DNA of 64,000 nt, taken from Dinoroseobacter sp. (GTDB lineage: Bacteria > Pseudomonadota > Alphaproteobacteria > Rhodobacterales > Rhodobacteraceae). Position numbers and translations under genes: made by a program. How positions within the stretch are numbered: the stretch's first letter is position 1; the number at the start of each line of letters is the position of its first letter. The notes below the pieces were generated by a model. The model searched no databases. It was not told the origin of the DNA and saw nothing but the letters and a program-made list of their open reading frames with translations. The DNA is taken from NCBI GenBank assembly GCA_030066795.1, contig JASJAW010000002.1, positions 1 to 64,000 of the forward strand. The letters are read 5' to 3'. This document shows, in pieces, positions 36,339 through 46,128 of the stretch.

Positions 36339-36908
36339 ATGAAACGCACAAAAAGGCTGCTGTGCGCCGCAGCCTTGATGACCACGCCTCTGACCACAGA
36401 GGCCGCAACGGTCAATCCTTTCGAAATGGCTTTCTTCTCCTTCGACACATCTGGGCTGAACGCGCTGCAACTCACGGGATCCGCTTTTGCCTGCATTTTC
36501 TCCAGCCAGTGCTTTGAAGCAGACGGGACGCTGGCCCCCGGGTCACAACTGCGCGTAGATTACGGGACGACGCAGGGTGGAACGGAACTCGGAAGCCGCT
36601 TTTTCACCAACTCTTTTTCGACGCCAATCAACAACGCGGCCGGAAACGTCGCAACCAGTCCTACTGTCTTTGTACCGGCAGAAACCGAAACGCTTTATGC
36701 CACGTTCGGGTTTGTCGACGACGCTTACATGGTTGAGGAGTTCACGGTATTCACAACAGGTGGCGCGTTGGGAGGAAGTGCCCTTCCTTCCGAACAAACG
36801 ACCTCCGTGCCGCTATCTGCAACAGGCTGGATGTTGCTGCTAGGCGTATCCACGCTCGGCGTACTCGGGCACAGGACCCAACGTAAGCGCTCCCTGAGTG
36901 AGGCTTAG
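36339..36908 (+). CDS. Secreted protein with VPLPA-CTERM-like sorting tail
   Basis: 189 residues. A signal peptide (~1-22) is followed by a ~130-residue beta-rich extracytoplasmic region. The C-terminus reads VPLSATGWMLLLGVSTLG then a basic cluster HRTQRKR: a Val-Pro-Leu motif, a hydrophobic helix and Arg-rich end, the plan of VPLPA-CTERM exosortase substrates in Rhodobacteraceae. Such proteins are thought to be processed by an exosortase and exported together with exopolysaccharide. A CtrA-type site precedes the gene. No exosortase gene is in the window. It overlaps the convergent DMT gene by four bases. Confidence 0.75.
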   Translation: MKRTKRLLCAAALMTTPLTTEAATVNPFEMAFFSFDTSGLNALQLTGSAFACIFSSQCFEADGTLAPGSQLRVDYGTTQGGTELGSRFFTNSFSTPINNAAGNVATSPTVFVPAETETLYATFGFVDDAYMVEEFTVFTTGGALGGSALPSEQTTSVPLSATGWMLLLGVSTLGVLGHRTQRKRSLSEA

Positions 36909-37756
36909 CGGCGAGTCTGTCCACTGCCAAGAGAAACGGCGACCCCGCCCAAAACCAGCGCGCCCGCAATCACCATTGTCAAACTGAGCGCCTCCCCCAG
37001 AAGGACGACCCCGCCAAGAGCCGCGATGACCGGAACGCTTAATTGTGCGACAGCCGCCCGGCTCGGGCCCAAACCAGGAAGAACCAGGTACCAAAGTGCG
37101 TAGCCACAACCCGACGTTACCGCTCCGGAGATCACGGCAAGCGTGATACCGTAAGATGTGGGACTTGCCACATCCGGGATCAGCCACCACGCCAGCACCG
37201 TCACCGGCAGGCACAAAAGAAACGCGAGTGCCGTATCATTCAGCGGGGCGGCACTGGCTCGTCCTGCCAACGAAAAGCCCGCCCACCCGATCGCAGCGAG
37301 TACCATAAGCGCAGCGGCGAATGGCGCGCTGTCTACGCCAGGGTCTGGTCGGACCAACAGCACCAAACCCGCCAGCGCAATTACAGCTCCGAACCATCTG
37401 CGCGGTGGCACCGGTTCGCGCAACAGCAGAGCTCCGGCAAACATGGCGGTTTGGACTGCTGCAAACAACAAAAGAGCACCAAACCCTGCATCAAGGCTGA
37501 GATACGCGAAGGAAAAACCAAGCATATAAAGCGTTAGCCCAGCTGCCGCAGGAACATTTCGGAGCCGGGGCCGAGGCACGCCAGTGCGAAATACAACCAG
37601 CGCTAACAGCGTCGCCGCTCCTGCAGCGACGCGAATGAGGGCAAAGCTGGCAGGACCGATTGCGCCGTCTACAAGAGCTGCGCGATTGAGCAAGGAGTTC
37701 GCCGCGAAGGCGACCAACGTAACCAAAACCAACGCGGCGTGGACGGGGGCGCTCAT
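36905..37756 (-). CDS. EamA/DMT-family transporter
   Basis: 283 residues from ATG 37756, which overlaps the phnM homologue's stop by four bases (ATGA); an earlier start at 37792 lies inside that gene. Ten predicted membrane helices form two EamA repeats, with typical ends 'VALLGGVVLLGEALSL' in the second repeat. These are drug/metabolite exporters or importers. Tight coupling to the PhnM-like hydrolase suggests it moves that enzyme's substrate or product. Confidence 0.87.
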   Translation of the reverse strand: MSAPVHAALVLVTLVAFAANSLLNRAALVDGAIGPASFALIRVAAGAATLLALVVFRTGVPRPRLRNVPAAAGLTLYMLGFSFAYLSLDAGFGALLLFAAVQTAMFAGALLLREPVPPRRWFGAVIALAGLVLLVRPDPGVDSAPFAAALMVLAAIGWAGFSLAGRASAAPLNDTALAFLLCLPVTVLAWWLIPDVASPTSYGITLAVISGAVTSGCGYALWYLVLPGLGPSRAAVAQLSVPVIAALGGVVLLGEALSLTMVIAGALVLGGVAVSLGSGQTRR

Positions 37757-38901
37757 GCTGCCGCCATCAAACGTTCGGCAAACATGCCGCAAGCGTAGCC
37801 GACGCGACCTCCGACAAAGGTCGCCTCTATCCGTCGCGTGTCCTGATCGATTATTACCAGATCAGCGTGCGCGCCCGGGCGGAAATGGCCTCGGTCGGCC
37901 AGTCCAAGAACACTAGCCGGACCAGACGACACCAAGGCCCATGCCCGGTCGGGATCGTACCCCGCATCGAGCAGCCGGTATGCCGCCTGCCTTAGGGAGG
38001 GGTAGTGATAGTCGGACGCAAGGGCATCGCACAACCCGGCCCGCACCATGTCTTCTGCGCTGACATTGCCATTGTGGCTTCCGCCCCGCATCAGGTTAGG
38101 TGCACCGAGAACAATTGCGTCTCCACCGTCACGCGCGGCTTTCGCCGTTGCTTCGGTTTCGGGGAACTCCGAAATTTGCACACCCATTTCGCGATACCTC
38201 TGCCGCCGGTCGGCTGTGGCGTCGTCATGTGAACCCATACGTACGCCTGCCGCAGAAAGACGCGCGCACAGGCTCGGAAGAGCTGCCTCTACTTCTGGGC
38301 CCATAGCATGCAGACGCTGCAGCATCTCCAGATGAGTTTCTGGCGATCTTCCGGCTTTAAGGGCCTGACCAATCAGGCGCGGTGGTTGCTTCCCCCGCGA
38401 TAGTGCGGAGTGCGGAAGATGGTCATTGAAGACCACGTAGCGCACACCCGCTGCCGCAATGAAGGCTTCCGCTGCGTCCAACCCTTCGTCGGTACAAAGC
38501 TCCAACCGTAGTTGAAAGACCATTCGGGTCACCAGCTGCGACGCCGAAGCAGCAAGCGCCTGTGCCAAGGCGCGCGCGAAATCGGGGCCGCGCATCCCCC
38601 CTTCCCAACTCCAGAACTGGGCAAGGACAGCCGTCGTGATTCCGTTTGCGGCAAGCTCTGCATCCAAGGCCAGCAGGCCTTCTCGCAGGTCGCTGACTGC
38701 GCCGCGCCGTGGCGCGAGATGCCTCTCAAACCCATCACCATGGGCATCAACGATACCCGGCAAAACCGCATACCCCCTGCAATCCACCCTGCGCAGGGAT
38801 CCCTCCGGCGCACAAAGACGTCCGTCCCGGATGGCGATCTCCTGGCGCGCAGCGCTGTTTGCAGCCAGAGTGCCTGCGTCAGAGAAAATGAGGTCAGCCA
38901 T
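37753..38901 (-). CDS. PhnM-family hydrolase, copy 2
   Basis: 382 residues, amidohydrolase fold. Metal motifs: 'VDAHGDGFERH', 'VFNDHLPHS', 'GSHDDAT', and the PhnM signature 'LGAPNLMRGGSHNGNVSAEDMV'. It is clearly related to the phnM at 22352 but differs in the N-terminal substrate-facing region ('HGDGFERHLAPRRG' against 'HTDNLERHIQPRPR'). No other C-P lyase gene is nearby; instead it is translationally coupled to a DMT transporter. It may be a repurposed triphosphate hydrolase with another substrate. Confidence 0.85.
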   Translation of the reverse strand: MADLIFSDAGTLAANSAARQEIAIRDGRLCAPEGSLRRVDCRGYAVLPGIVDAHGDGFERHLAPRRGAVSDLREGLLALDAELAANGITTAVLAQFWSWEGGMRGPDFARALAQALAASASQLVTRMVFQLRLELCTDEGLDAAEAFIAAAGVRYVVFNDHLPHSALSRGKQPPRLIGQALKAGRSPETHLEMLQRLHAMGPEVEAALPSLCARLSAAGVRMGSHDDATADRRQRYREMGVQISEFPETEATAKAARDGGDAIVLGAPNLMRGGSHNGNVSAEDMVRAGLCDALASDYHYPSLRQAAYRLLDAGYDPDRAWALVSSGPASVLGLADRGHFRPGAHADLVIIDQDTRRIEATFVGGRVGYACGMFAERLMAAA

Positions 38902-38949
38902 AGCGCTGTCTTGACCAAGGTTTACACGCGGGGCAAGCCCCCGACCCGG

Positions 38950-39441
38950 TCACAAATAACGAAAAGCGCGGTGATAAACGACTTCGTGTTGAGAGCCCGC
39001 CGTGTGAGGTTCGAGCGGATAAACCATGAAGTTCTGGGCGGGATACTCGGTTTTCAGGTTGCGGGCCGCTTCGAGAGAGAACCCGAACTTCCGATAAAAC
39101 GGAGGATCACCGAGGACCACAACGGCGGGCGCATGGCGTTGGCGAACGATGTCCAGCCCCTCTTCAACGAGGCGTGATCCGATCCCGCGTCCTCGATGAT
39201 CGTTGCGGACGGATAAGGGCGCAAGCGCAACCCACCCACTTGGCTTCTCCAATTCGGAAAACGCGACATGACCGACAAGCGACTCTTTGTCGAACGCCAC
39301 AAGCTCAAGGGCCATTGCGTTCTGAGCCCGCAGATCCTCGACCAGCATTGCTTCAGCCTGCCCCTCGAACGCCGTGTCGAGCAGAATGGAAATCGCGAGC
39401 CTATCGTCCGCAGTCGCCACTCTTATCGTCACGTCATCCAT
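38950..39441 (-). CDS. GNAT-family N-acetyltransferase
   Basis: 163 residues from ATG 39441 (ATG 39456 also possible). The acetyl-CoA pyrophosphate loop is R-N-D-H-R-G-R-G-I-G-S, preceded by the strand 'ALAPLSV', and 'VVVLGDPPFYRKFGF' is typical of the YhbS-like subgroup. Acceptor unknown. Single gene between the phnM homologue and groL. Confidence 0.87.
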   Translation of the reverse strand: MDDVTIRVATADDRLAISILLDTAFEGQAEAMLVEDLRAQNAMALELVAFDKESLVGHVAFSELEKPSGWVALAPLSVRNDHRGRGIGSRLVEEGLDIVRQRHAPAVVVLGDPPFYRKFGFSLEAARNLKTEYPAQNFMVYPLEPHTAGSQHEVVYHRAFRYL

Positions 39442-39530
39442 TTGATATCGCCTCATTTCTTTGGGCAAGAATTGCCCAATCCATCCGGCCACGTAAAGCG
39501 GTTTTCGCCAACCCGTTGCTCAAAAAAGAA

Positions 39531-39551
39531 AAAGGGCCCGAAGGCCCCTTT
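39531..39551 (-). terminator. Intrinsic terminator of groESL
   Basis: On the minus strand a GC-rich stem (GGGGCC/GGCCC with one bulged base) is closed by a TTCG tetraloop and followed by TTTTTCTTTTTT. It begins 25 bases after the groL stop. Confidence 0.88.
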
Positions 39552-39576
39552 CCTGTCCAGTTATCAGCTGGGTGGC

Positions 39577-41235
<1,659 letters not shown>

Positions 41236-41266
41236 TTAAACTTGAGTTAGAGGGTCACGGATCGAC

Positions 41267-41554
41267 TCAGGCGATGATGCCGAGGATGTCGCTTTCCTTC
41301 ATGATCAGCAGTTCTTTGCCGTCGACGGTAACTTCCGTGCCGGACCACTTGCCGAACAGGATCTTGTCACCTTCTTTGACGTCCATGGCGATCCGGTCGC
41401 CATCGTCGTCCTTCGCGCCCGCACCAACGGCCACGACCAGCCCCTCGGCCGGCTTTTCTTTTGCGCTGTCGGGGATGATCAACCCGCCTGCGGTTTTTTC
41501 GTCGCTCTCTACGCGTTCGACCAGTACGCGGTCGTGCAGCGGAGTGAATGCCAT
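41267..41554 (-). CDS. groS: Co-chaperonin GroES
   Basis: 95 residues from ATG 41554; the frame is open further upstream but this start gives the canonical '[14 protein letters not shown]' N-terminus. The mobile loop '[20 protein letters not shown]' and the 'GKWSGTEV' roof region are present. Cotranscribed with groL and controlled by the CIRCE element 50 bases upstream. Confidence 0.99.
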   Translation of the reverse strand: MAFTPLHDRVLVERVESDEKTAGGLIIPDSAKEKPAEGLVVAVGAGAKDDDGDRIAMDVKEGDKILFGKWSGTEVTVDGKELLIMKESDILGIIA

Positions 41555-41603
41555 GTCTGAGACTCCTTCGCTCAGTGTTACTCCCGGACCCAAATTTGGG
41601 CCG

Positions 41604-41630
41604 TTAGCACTCACTGAATTTGAGTGCTAA
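41604..41630 (-). promoter_or_regulatory. CIRCE element (HrcA operator) of groESL
   Basis: A perfect inverted repeat TTAGCACTC (41604-41612) - 9 bases - GAGTGCTAA (41622-41630) matches the CIRCE consensus exactly. The repressor HrcA binds it and releases on heat shock. It lies between the groS start and its promoter. Confidence 0.97.
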
Positions 41631-42255
41631 CGCAGCGGAGATAGAGACGACGCACTCAGCTGTCAACGCAGTCTTGAAAAAAATTGGAAGGTCGCCGGCA
41701 CGGGGTATGCCATTCGCGCCAAACATAGGGCCGATGGGCCCAGCACAACGCGCAGGACATGATACAGCATTCTACCCCGGTTGAGGACCGAGCTGTAAGC
41801 ATCGCAGACTATTAGAGCCAGCCTTGACTACAACCCCGCCCATGATCCACCGGCGGCTCCCTACTTTCGCGATTACGTGGTTTAGGGGAGCGATCACCTT
41901 CCACGACCTCATAAGATGGCTTGGCCGCCGGCGTCTTTTCAACGGCCCATCGAAATCGCGCCTTTAAGGATTCTGTGCAGCGCTATTGCCAGCCCCCTCC
42001 AACGACGCAAGGCTTACACGCATATCGAAGATAAGTAGCCTGGGCAGATCACTTAAAGGATTCTTGCAGGATGCTGCGAATGTCGTCCGCAGCCCCGAAT
42101 TCGAGCTGACGGCCGGGCTATAGTCGACCAATTTTTTCTGGTTTAGAATTATTCTAAGAAGACCTTGGCAAGCAGCTGTTTGTGGCTAGGTGTTTCATAT
42201 GCCAGCCAGCAAGCCGCCAGCCAGCTTACAAATATTTAATGGATTGGAGCGAACA
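41631..42255. other. Intergenic region between groES and dps (625 bp)
   Basis: It holds the groES promoter (left) and the ICE box and promoter of dps (right). Two related segments, 'TTTAAGGATTCTGTGCAG' (~41963) and 'TTAAAGGATTCTTGCAG' (~42053), are an imperfect direct repeat. On the minus strand a 57-codon frame without a start codon (41812-41982) reads like coding sequence and may be a gene remnant. No intact gene is evident. Confidence 0.5.
42142..42158 (+). promoter_or_regulatory. ICE/Irr-box-like iron regulatory site upstream of dps
   Basis: TTTAGAATTATTCTAAG matches TTTAGAA-N3-TTCTAAA except for the last base. It lies 98 bases before the dps start. Irr-type control of an iron-storage gene is expected: storage is shut off when iron is short. 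Together with the site at 4415 it points to an Irr regulon. Confidence 0.8.
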
Positions 42256-42726
42256 ATGACGCAGACAGCCATGTCTTTATCCACTGATGCAAAGACAGCA
42301 ATTGCCGATGCACTGAACCAGTGTGTGGCAGAAACCGCTGTGACCACCATGTTGGCGCAGAACTTTCACTGGAACGTAACCGGCATGGCTTTCGGGCCTC
42401 TGCACGAGTTGTTCCAACAGATCTACGAGGACCATTTTACCGCGCAGGATGACCTTGCGGAGCGGATTAAGGCTCTGGATGTTCACGCTGATGGCACACT
42501 CGCCGGAATGTTGAAGCGCTCCAAGATCGCCGAACATGACGGACATGCGAGCGCCGAAGACATGGTCAAAACGCTGCAGGTGGCGCAAGAAACGCTCGCC
42601 GCGACCCTCGCAGGCGCAGGTGAACTGGCTGCGTCGCACGGCGACACACTGACAGAGGATTTGTGCATTGCGCGCGGTCAGACCCATGAAAAATTCGCAT
42701 GGTTCCTACGCTCGCACTTGCGGTGA
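42256..42726 (+). CDS. dps: Dps-family ferritin-like DNA-protection protein
   Basis: 156 residues from ATG 42256 (GGAGCG upstream); a longer start at 42190 is unlikely. The ferroxidase ligands of Dps are visible: His in 'NFHWNVTG' (~40) and 'DHFTAQDDLAERI' with Asp/Glu (~64-75). Twelve subunits form a cage that oxidises and stores iron using hydrogen peroxide, protecting DNA. The upstream ICE box links expression to iron sufficiency. Followed by a strong terminator. Confidence 0.95.
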   Translation: MTQTAMSLSTDAKTAIADALNQCVAETAVTTMLAQNFHWNVTGMAFGPLHELFQQIYEDHFTAQDDLAERIKALDVHADGTLAGMLKRSKIAEHDGHASAEDMVKTLQVAQETLAATLAGAGELAASHGDTLTEDLCIARGQTHEKFAWFLRSHLR

Positions 42727-42747
42727 CCGATTTTAATCTAGCGAAAT

Positions 42748-42776
42748 AAAAAGGCGGCCCGCTCGGCCGCCTTTTT
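42748..42776. terminator. Bidirectional terminator between dps and the DUF1289 gene
   Basis: AAAAAGGCGGCC (42748-42759) pairs with GGCCGCCTTTTT (42765-42776) over a 5-base loop: a perfect GC stem with A and T tails serving both convergent genes. Confidence 0.95.
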
Positions 42777-43034
42777 CTATGCTGCTTTGTCTTTGTCCCA
42801 GACCAGCTTGATTTTTTTCTTGCGGAGCTTTTTCAGGTAAGCAGGCTCCCAGTGCGAGTATTTGCCCATCATGGCCTGCTGACTGCGCAGCATGTCGATA
42901 AACGCCACGCGATGCTTATTGCTCTTGAGTTTCTTGAACATCGACTTCTGCGGCTTGGTCATCGAACAGCCGATACAATGACCGGCACGTTTGAACTTGC
43001 ACACATCGATGCAGGGACTGGGAACTTTTGCCAT
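42777..43034 (-). CDS. DUF1289 domain protein
   Basis: 85 residues from ATG 43034, with GAGGAG five bases upstream. The N-terminus 'VPSPCIDVCKF' and the following 'HCIGCSMT' give the C-x3-C-x7-C-x2-C metal-binding pattern of DUF1289. The rest is strongly basic (Lys-rich, ending 'KKLRKKKIKLVWDKDKAA'), longer than typical minimal members. A nucleic-acid or protein contact is possible but function is unknown. Confidence 0.85.
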   Translation of the reverse strand: MAKVPSPCIDVCKFKRAGHCIGCSMTKPQKSMFKKLKSNKHRVAFIDMLRSQQAMMGKYSHWEPAYLKKLRKKKIKLVWDKDKAA

Positions 43035-43221
43035 TAAACTCCTCGCTGCAAGGCGATCAATCATGGGACTTAAGCTGTCTGGGGCTTGACGGAAGTATTG
43101 GAATAGTGCGTTCGGCTTGTCGAGGCTGTTTGAGCATCAAATGCAGAGCCGTCCTCGTCGAAACCAGAAGTCGTGGGAAAAATGTGATGACTTCTGCGTA
43201 GTTTCTTGTTGGGTTTGGTGC

Positions 43222-43860
43222 ATGGAGATACTCGAAAGCTTTGTAACGCTCTGGGTCGTCATTGATCCGATTGGTACCGTCCCCGTATTCATCGCTGTCA
43301 CCGCAGGGATGACGGCAGCGGCCCGCCGTTCAACCGCGATCACCGCTGCGTTGGTCAGCGCAGGGATTTTGCTGTTCTTCCTCGTCATAGGGCAGGTACT
43401 GATAGACGCGCTGGGAATCGGGCTTCTGTCCTTTCAAGTCGCTGGTGGCATTGTGCTTTTCCTGTTTGCCCTGACGATGATCTTCGGCGACCCCAAGCAG
43501 GAAACCGACTTGCAAGCGGCCGATCCTGATGCGCATAGACCCAAAAGAGAAAGGCCATCTCCGGCTGTATTTCCACTGGCTGTCCCGTCACTTGCCTCCC
43601 CTGGCGCGATGCTGGCCATCGTAATGCTTACCGACAACAACACGATGAGTGTTGCAGATCAGGCGGTTACAGCCGTTGTCATGCTGTCTGTCTTGCTCGT
43701 AGCCCTTGTCTTCATGTTTCTGGCAGACCCAATCATTCGCGTGATCGGCAATTCCGGCGCCGCAATCGTCAGTCGCGTCATGGGAATGTTGCTCGCTTCT
43801 GTCGCGGCAGACGCCGTAATTACCGCGATTATTGAGATCATGGGATCTGGTGTGAGCTAG
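43222..43860 (+). CDS. MarC-family integral membrane protein
   Basis: 212 residues from ATG 43222; in-frame starts up to 43117 would add a non-hydrophobic, unrelated leader. Six membrane helices with the family's opening 'FVTLWVVIDPIGTVPVFIAVT', the 'FQVAGGIVLFLFALTMIFG' helix and 'AVPSLASPGAMLAIVML'. Originally linked to multiple antibiotic resistance, the family has no established transport role. Monocistronic. Confidence 0.9.
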   Translation: MEILESFVTLWVVIDPIGTVPVFIAVTAGMTAAARRSTAITAALVSAGILLFFLVIGQVLIDALGIGLLSFQVAGGIVLFLFALTMIFGDPKQETDLQAADPDAHRPKRERPSPAVFPLAVPSLASPGAMLAIVMLTDNNTMSVADQAVTAVVMLSVLLVALVFMFLADPIIRVIGNSGAAIVSRVMGMLLASVAADAVITAIIEIMGSGVS

Positions 43861-44206
43861 CGTAGCCACAGACCAAAAGAACAACACTGGATCTGTTGTC
43901 CAGCACCTCTTGTGTACCCACTGCAGCAGCACTGCTGCCGTTGGCGCACCGCCCCCACGCGTCGGTCTTCTGCGCGCCGCGTGTTGCTGCCGATACAGCG
44001 AAGAATGCGCACACGGGTCCCTCTCCGGTGAGGTAAAATTCGTCAACCACCAACCCCGATCGGACTTCGAAGGCGCGAGGTAGGCCTAGCGTACTGGCAA
44101 GATTTACTTTTCTGCGAAACTGCGCGCCGCCGAATTGATACAAAGCAAGGGACAAAGAGGCGTTCCCGTGTAGGATCGGTAAGAAATTGCTTGCTGGGAG
44201 GCTCCT
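43861..44206. other. Intergenic region (346 bp)
   Basis: It lies between marC and the DUF3604 gene and presumably contains the promoter of the four-gene secreted operon. A minus-strand frame runs through it into the next gene (43838-44332) without a plausible start or recognised domain. GGGAGG just before 44207 is the ribosome binding site of the DUF3604 gene. Confidence 0.5.
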
Positions 44207-46075
44207 ATGATACGCACCGTTTTTCTTGCGCTGCTCGCGACAACCACAGCCCTGCCCGCGACAGCACTTGCACAAGGATATGCCGGGGATGTGGCTATCA
44301 ACCCCGAGGATGTAACACTCGGCGCGCAGCATTTCTCACCCTTCGTCAATCAGTCCTTTCCAAACCAGGTGTTCTGGGGCGACACCCACCTGCACACCTC
44401 CTACTCCACCGACGCCGGCATGATCGGTAATGTGCTTGGGCCGGACGAGGCGTTCCGCTTTGCGCGGGGGGAGAAGGTTCGTGCGTCGCTCGGTGAGTTT
44501 GCACAACTTGTGCGGCCGCTCGACTTTCTGGTCGTGGCCGACCATGCCGAAAACCTTGGCCTTGCGCCGATGATCGCGGAGTCGAACCCGCAGCTTCTGA
44601 CCAACAAATGGGGTCGCGAGATACATGATCTTGTGCGGGGCGGCGACCCACTTGGCGCTTTCCTGCTGTGGGGGGAAAGCATGTCTGCGAAAAACGACCC
44701 AATTGATGACAACGACCTGACACGCACGTTTTGGAACCGCATTGTGGACACCGCCGAGCGGCATAATGAGCCGGGTGTGTTCACAGCCCTGCATGGCTTC
44801 GAGTGGACGTCTTCAAATAATCTGAACAACTTGCACCGGGTCGTCATGTTCCGTGACAATGCCGACCGGGTGGCGAATATCGTTCCTTTTTCCAACTATG
44901 ACAGTTCCGATCCGGAGGACCTCTGGGATTGGATGGAAGCCTATGAAGGGCGGACTGGTGGCAAGGTCATGGCCTTCGCTCATAACGGAAACCTCTCGAA
45001 TGGGCTGATGTTCAACGACGTGAGAGAGAACGGCGAAGCACTTGATGCCGAATACGCCGAACGCCGGATGCGCTGGGAGCCGCTTTACGAAGTCACGCAG
45101 ATCAAGGGAGATGGCGAGACCCACCCAATGCTGTCGCCCAACGACGAGTTTGCGGACTACTACACTTGGGACCGCGGCAACTTTGGTACCGAGCTCAAAA
45201 CGCCGGAGATGCTACCAAGAGAATATGCGCGAGAAGCTCTTGCGCGCGGGTTGAAATACGAAGCCGAACTCGGAGTAAACCCCTTCAAGTTCGGCATGAT
45301 TGGATCGACCGACAGCCACACGTCTCTTGCAACGGCCCGCGAGGATAACTTCTTTGGTAAGGCCAGCCTTGCCGAACCCGGCGGCGGCGATCACCGCTAT
45401 GAAGAATTCATCATCCAGCCTGACTTTCTTGGAGAAGACGTCGCAATCCGCTCATACGAAACGCTCGCCGCTGGTCTTGCAGCCGCCTGGGCGCGCGAAA
45501 ACACCCGCAAGGCAATCTGGGACGCGTTCAAACGCAAGGAGGTCTATGCCACCACAGGTTCGAGGATGACCGTCCGGGTCTTCGCGGGATGGGATTTCGA
45601 GGCCGAAGAGGTCCACCGCCCGGACTTCGCGGCCGAAGGCTATGCGCGGGGCGTGCCGATGGGGGCTGACCTGTTTGCCGGCCCTGACGGCGTCGCCCCC
45701 AGCTTCATGGTGCGAGCGCTGCGCGATCCGGACGGCGCGAACCTGGACCGCATCCAGATCGTGAAGGGTTGGGTTGATCCAAGCGGCGAACCACAAACAA
45801 AGGTCTTCGATGCAGGCTGGGCTGGCGACCGGACGCCGGATTCTGAGGGCAAACTGCCAGCCGTCGGCAATACAGTCGAGGGCGCAACCTACACCAATAC
45901 AATTGGTGCAGCGGCTCTTGGCGCGCATTGGGTGGACCCGGAGTTCGACCCGGCCCAGCGCGCGTATTACTACGTTCGCGTCTTAGAAATCCCGACGCCC
46001 ACGTGGCTGGCCCATGATAAGGCCTTCTTCGGTGAAATCGATCTCCCTGCAGACGCTGTGATGGAGCACCAATAA
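44207..46075 (+). CDS. Secreted DUF3604 protein (PHP-like metal site)
   Basis: 622 residues with a signal peptide (cleavage ~22 after 'ALAQ'). Clusters of metal-type residues follow the order of PHP-type phosphoesterases: GDTHLHTSYS (His61, His63), VVADHAEN (Asp112, His113), 'LHGFEWTS', 'AFAHNGNLSNG' and 'GSTDSHTS'. This is the DUF3604 family, common in marine bacteria and of unknown substrate; a periplasmic phosphatase or related hydrolase is a fair inference. It leads an operon of four exported proteins, with the next gene 54 bases downstream. Confidence 0.88.
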   Translation: MIRTVFLALLATTTALPATALAQGYAGDVAINPEDVTLGAQHFSPFVNQSFPNQVFWGDTHLHTSYSTDAGMIGNVLGPDEAFRFARGEKVRASLGEFAQLVRPLDFLVVADHAENLGLAPMIAESNPQLLTNKWGREIHDLVRGGDPLGAFLLWGESMSAKNDPIDDNDLTRTFWNRIVDTAERHNEPGVFTALHGFEWTSSNNLNNLHRVVMFRDNADRVANIVPFSNYDSSDPEDLWDWMEAYEGRTGGKVMAFAHNGNLSNGLMFNDVRENGEALDAEYAERRMRWEPLYEVTQIKGDGETHPMLSPNDEFADYYTWDRGNFGTELKTPEMLPREYAREALARGLKYEAELGVNPFKFGMIGSTDSHTSLATAREDNFFGKASLAEPGGGDHRYEEFIIQPDFLGEDVAIRSYETLAAGLAAAWARENTRKAIWDAFKRKEVYATTGSRMTVRVFAGWDFEAEEVHRPDFAAEGYARGVPMGADLFAGPDGVAPSFMVRALRDPDGANLDRIQIVKGWVDPSGEPQTKVFDAGWAGDRTPDSEGKLPAVGNTVEGATYTNTIGAAALGAHWVDPEFDPAQRAYYYVRVLEIPTPTWLAHDKAFFGEIDLPADAVMEHQ

Positions 46076-46128
46076 CGCGCCTACACGTCACCGATCTGGT
46101 ACAGCCCACAGTCTTGAGGAGTTCTTTG

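Noticed and set aside
43838..44332. 164-codon minus-strand frame across the marC-DUF3604 gap
   Set aside because: It extends into both flanking genes, has no plausible start or ribosome binding site and no recognisable domain. A remnant cannot be excluded, but evidence is too thin.
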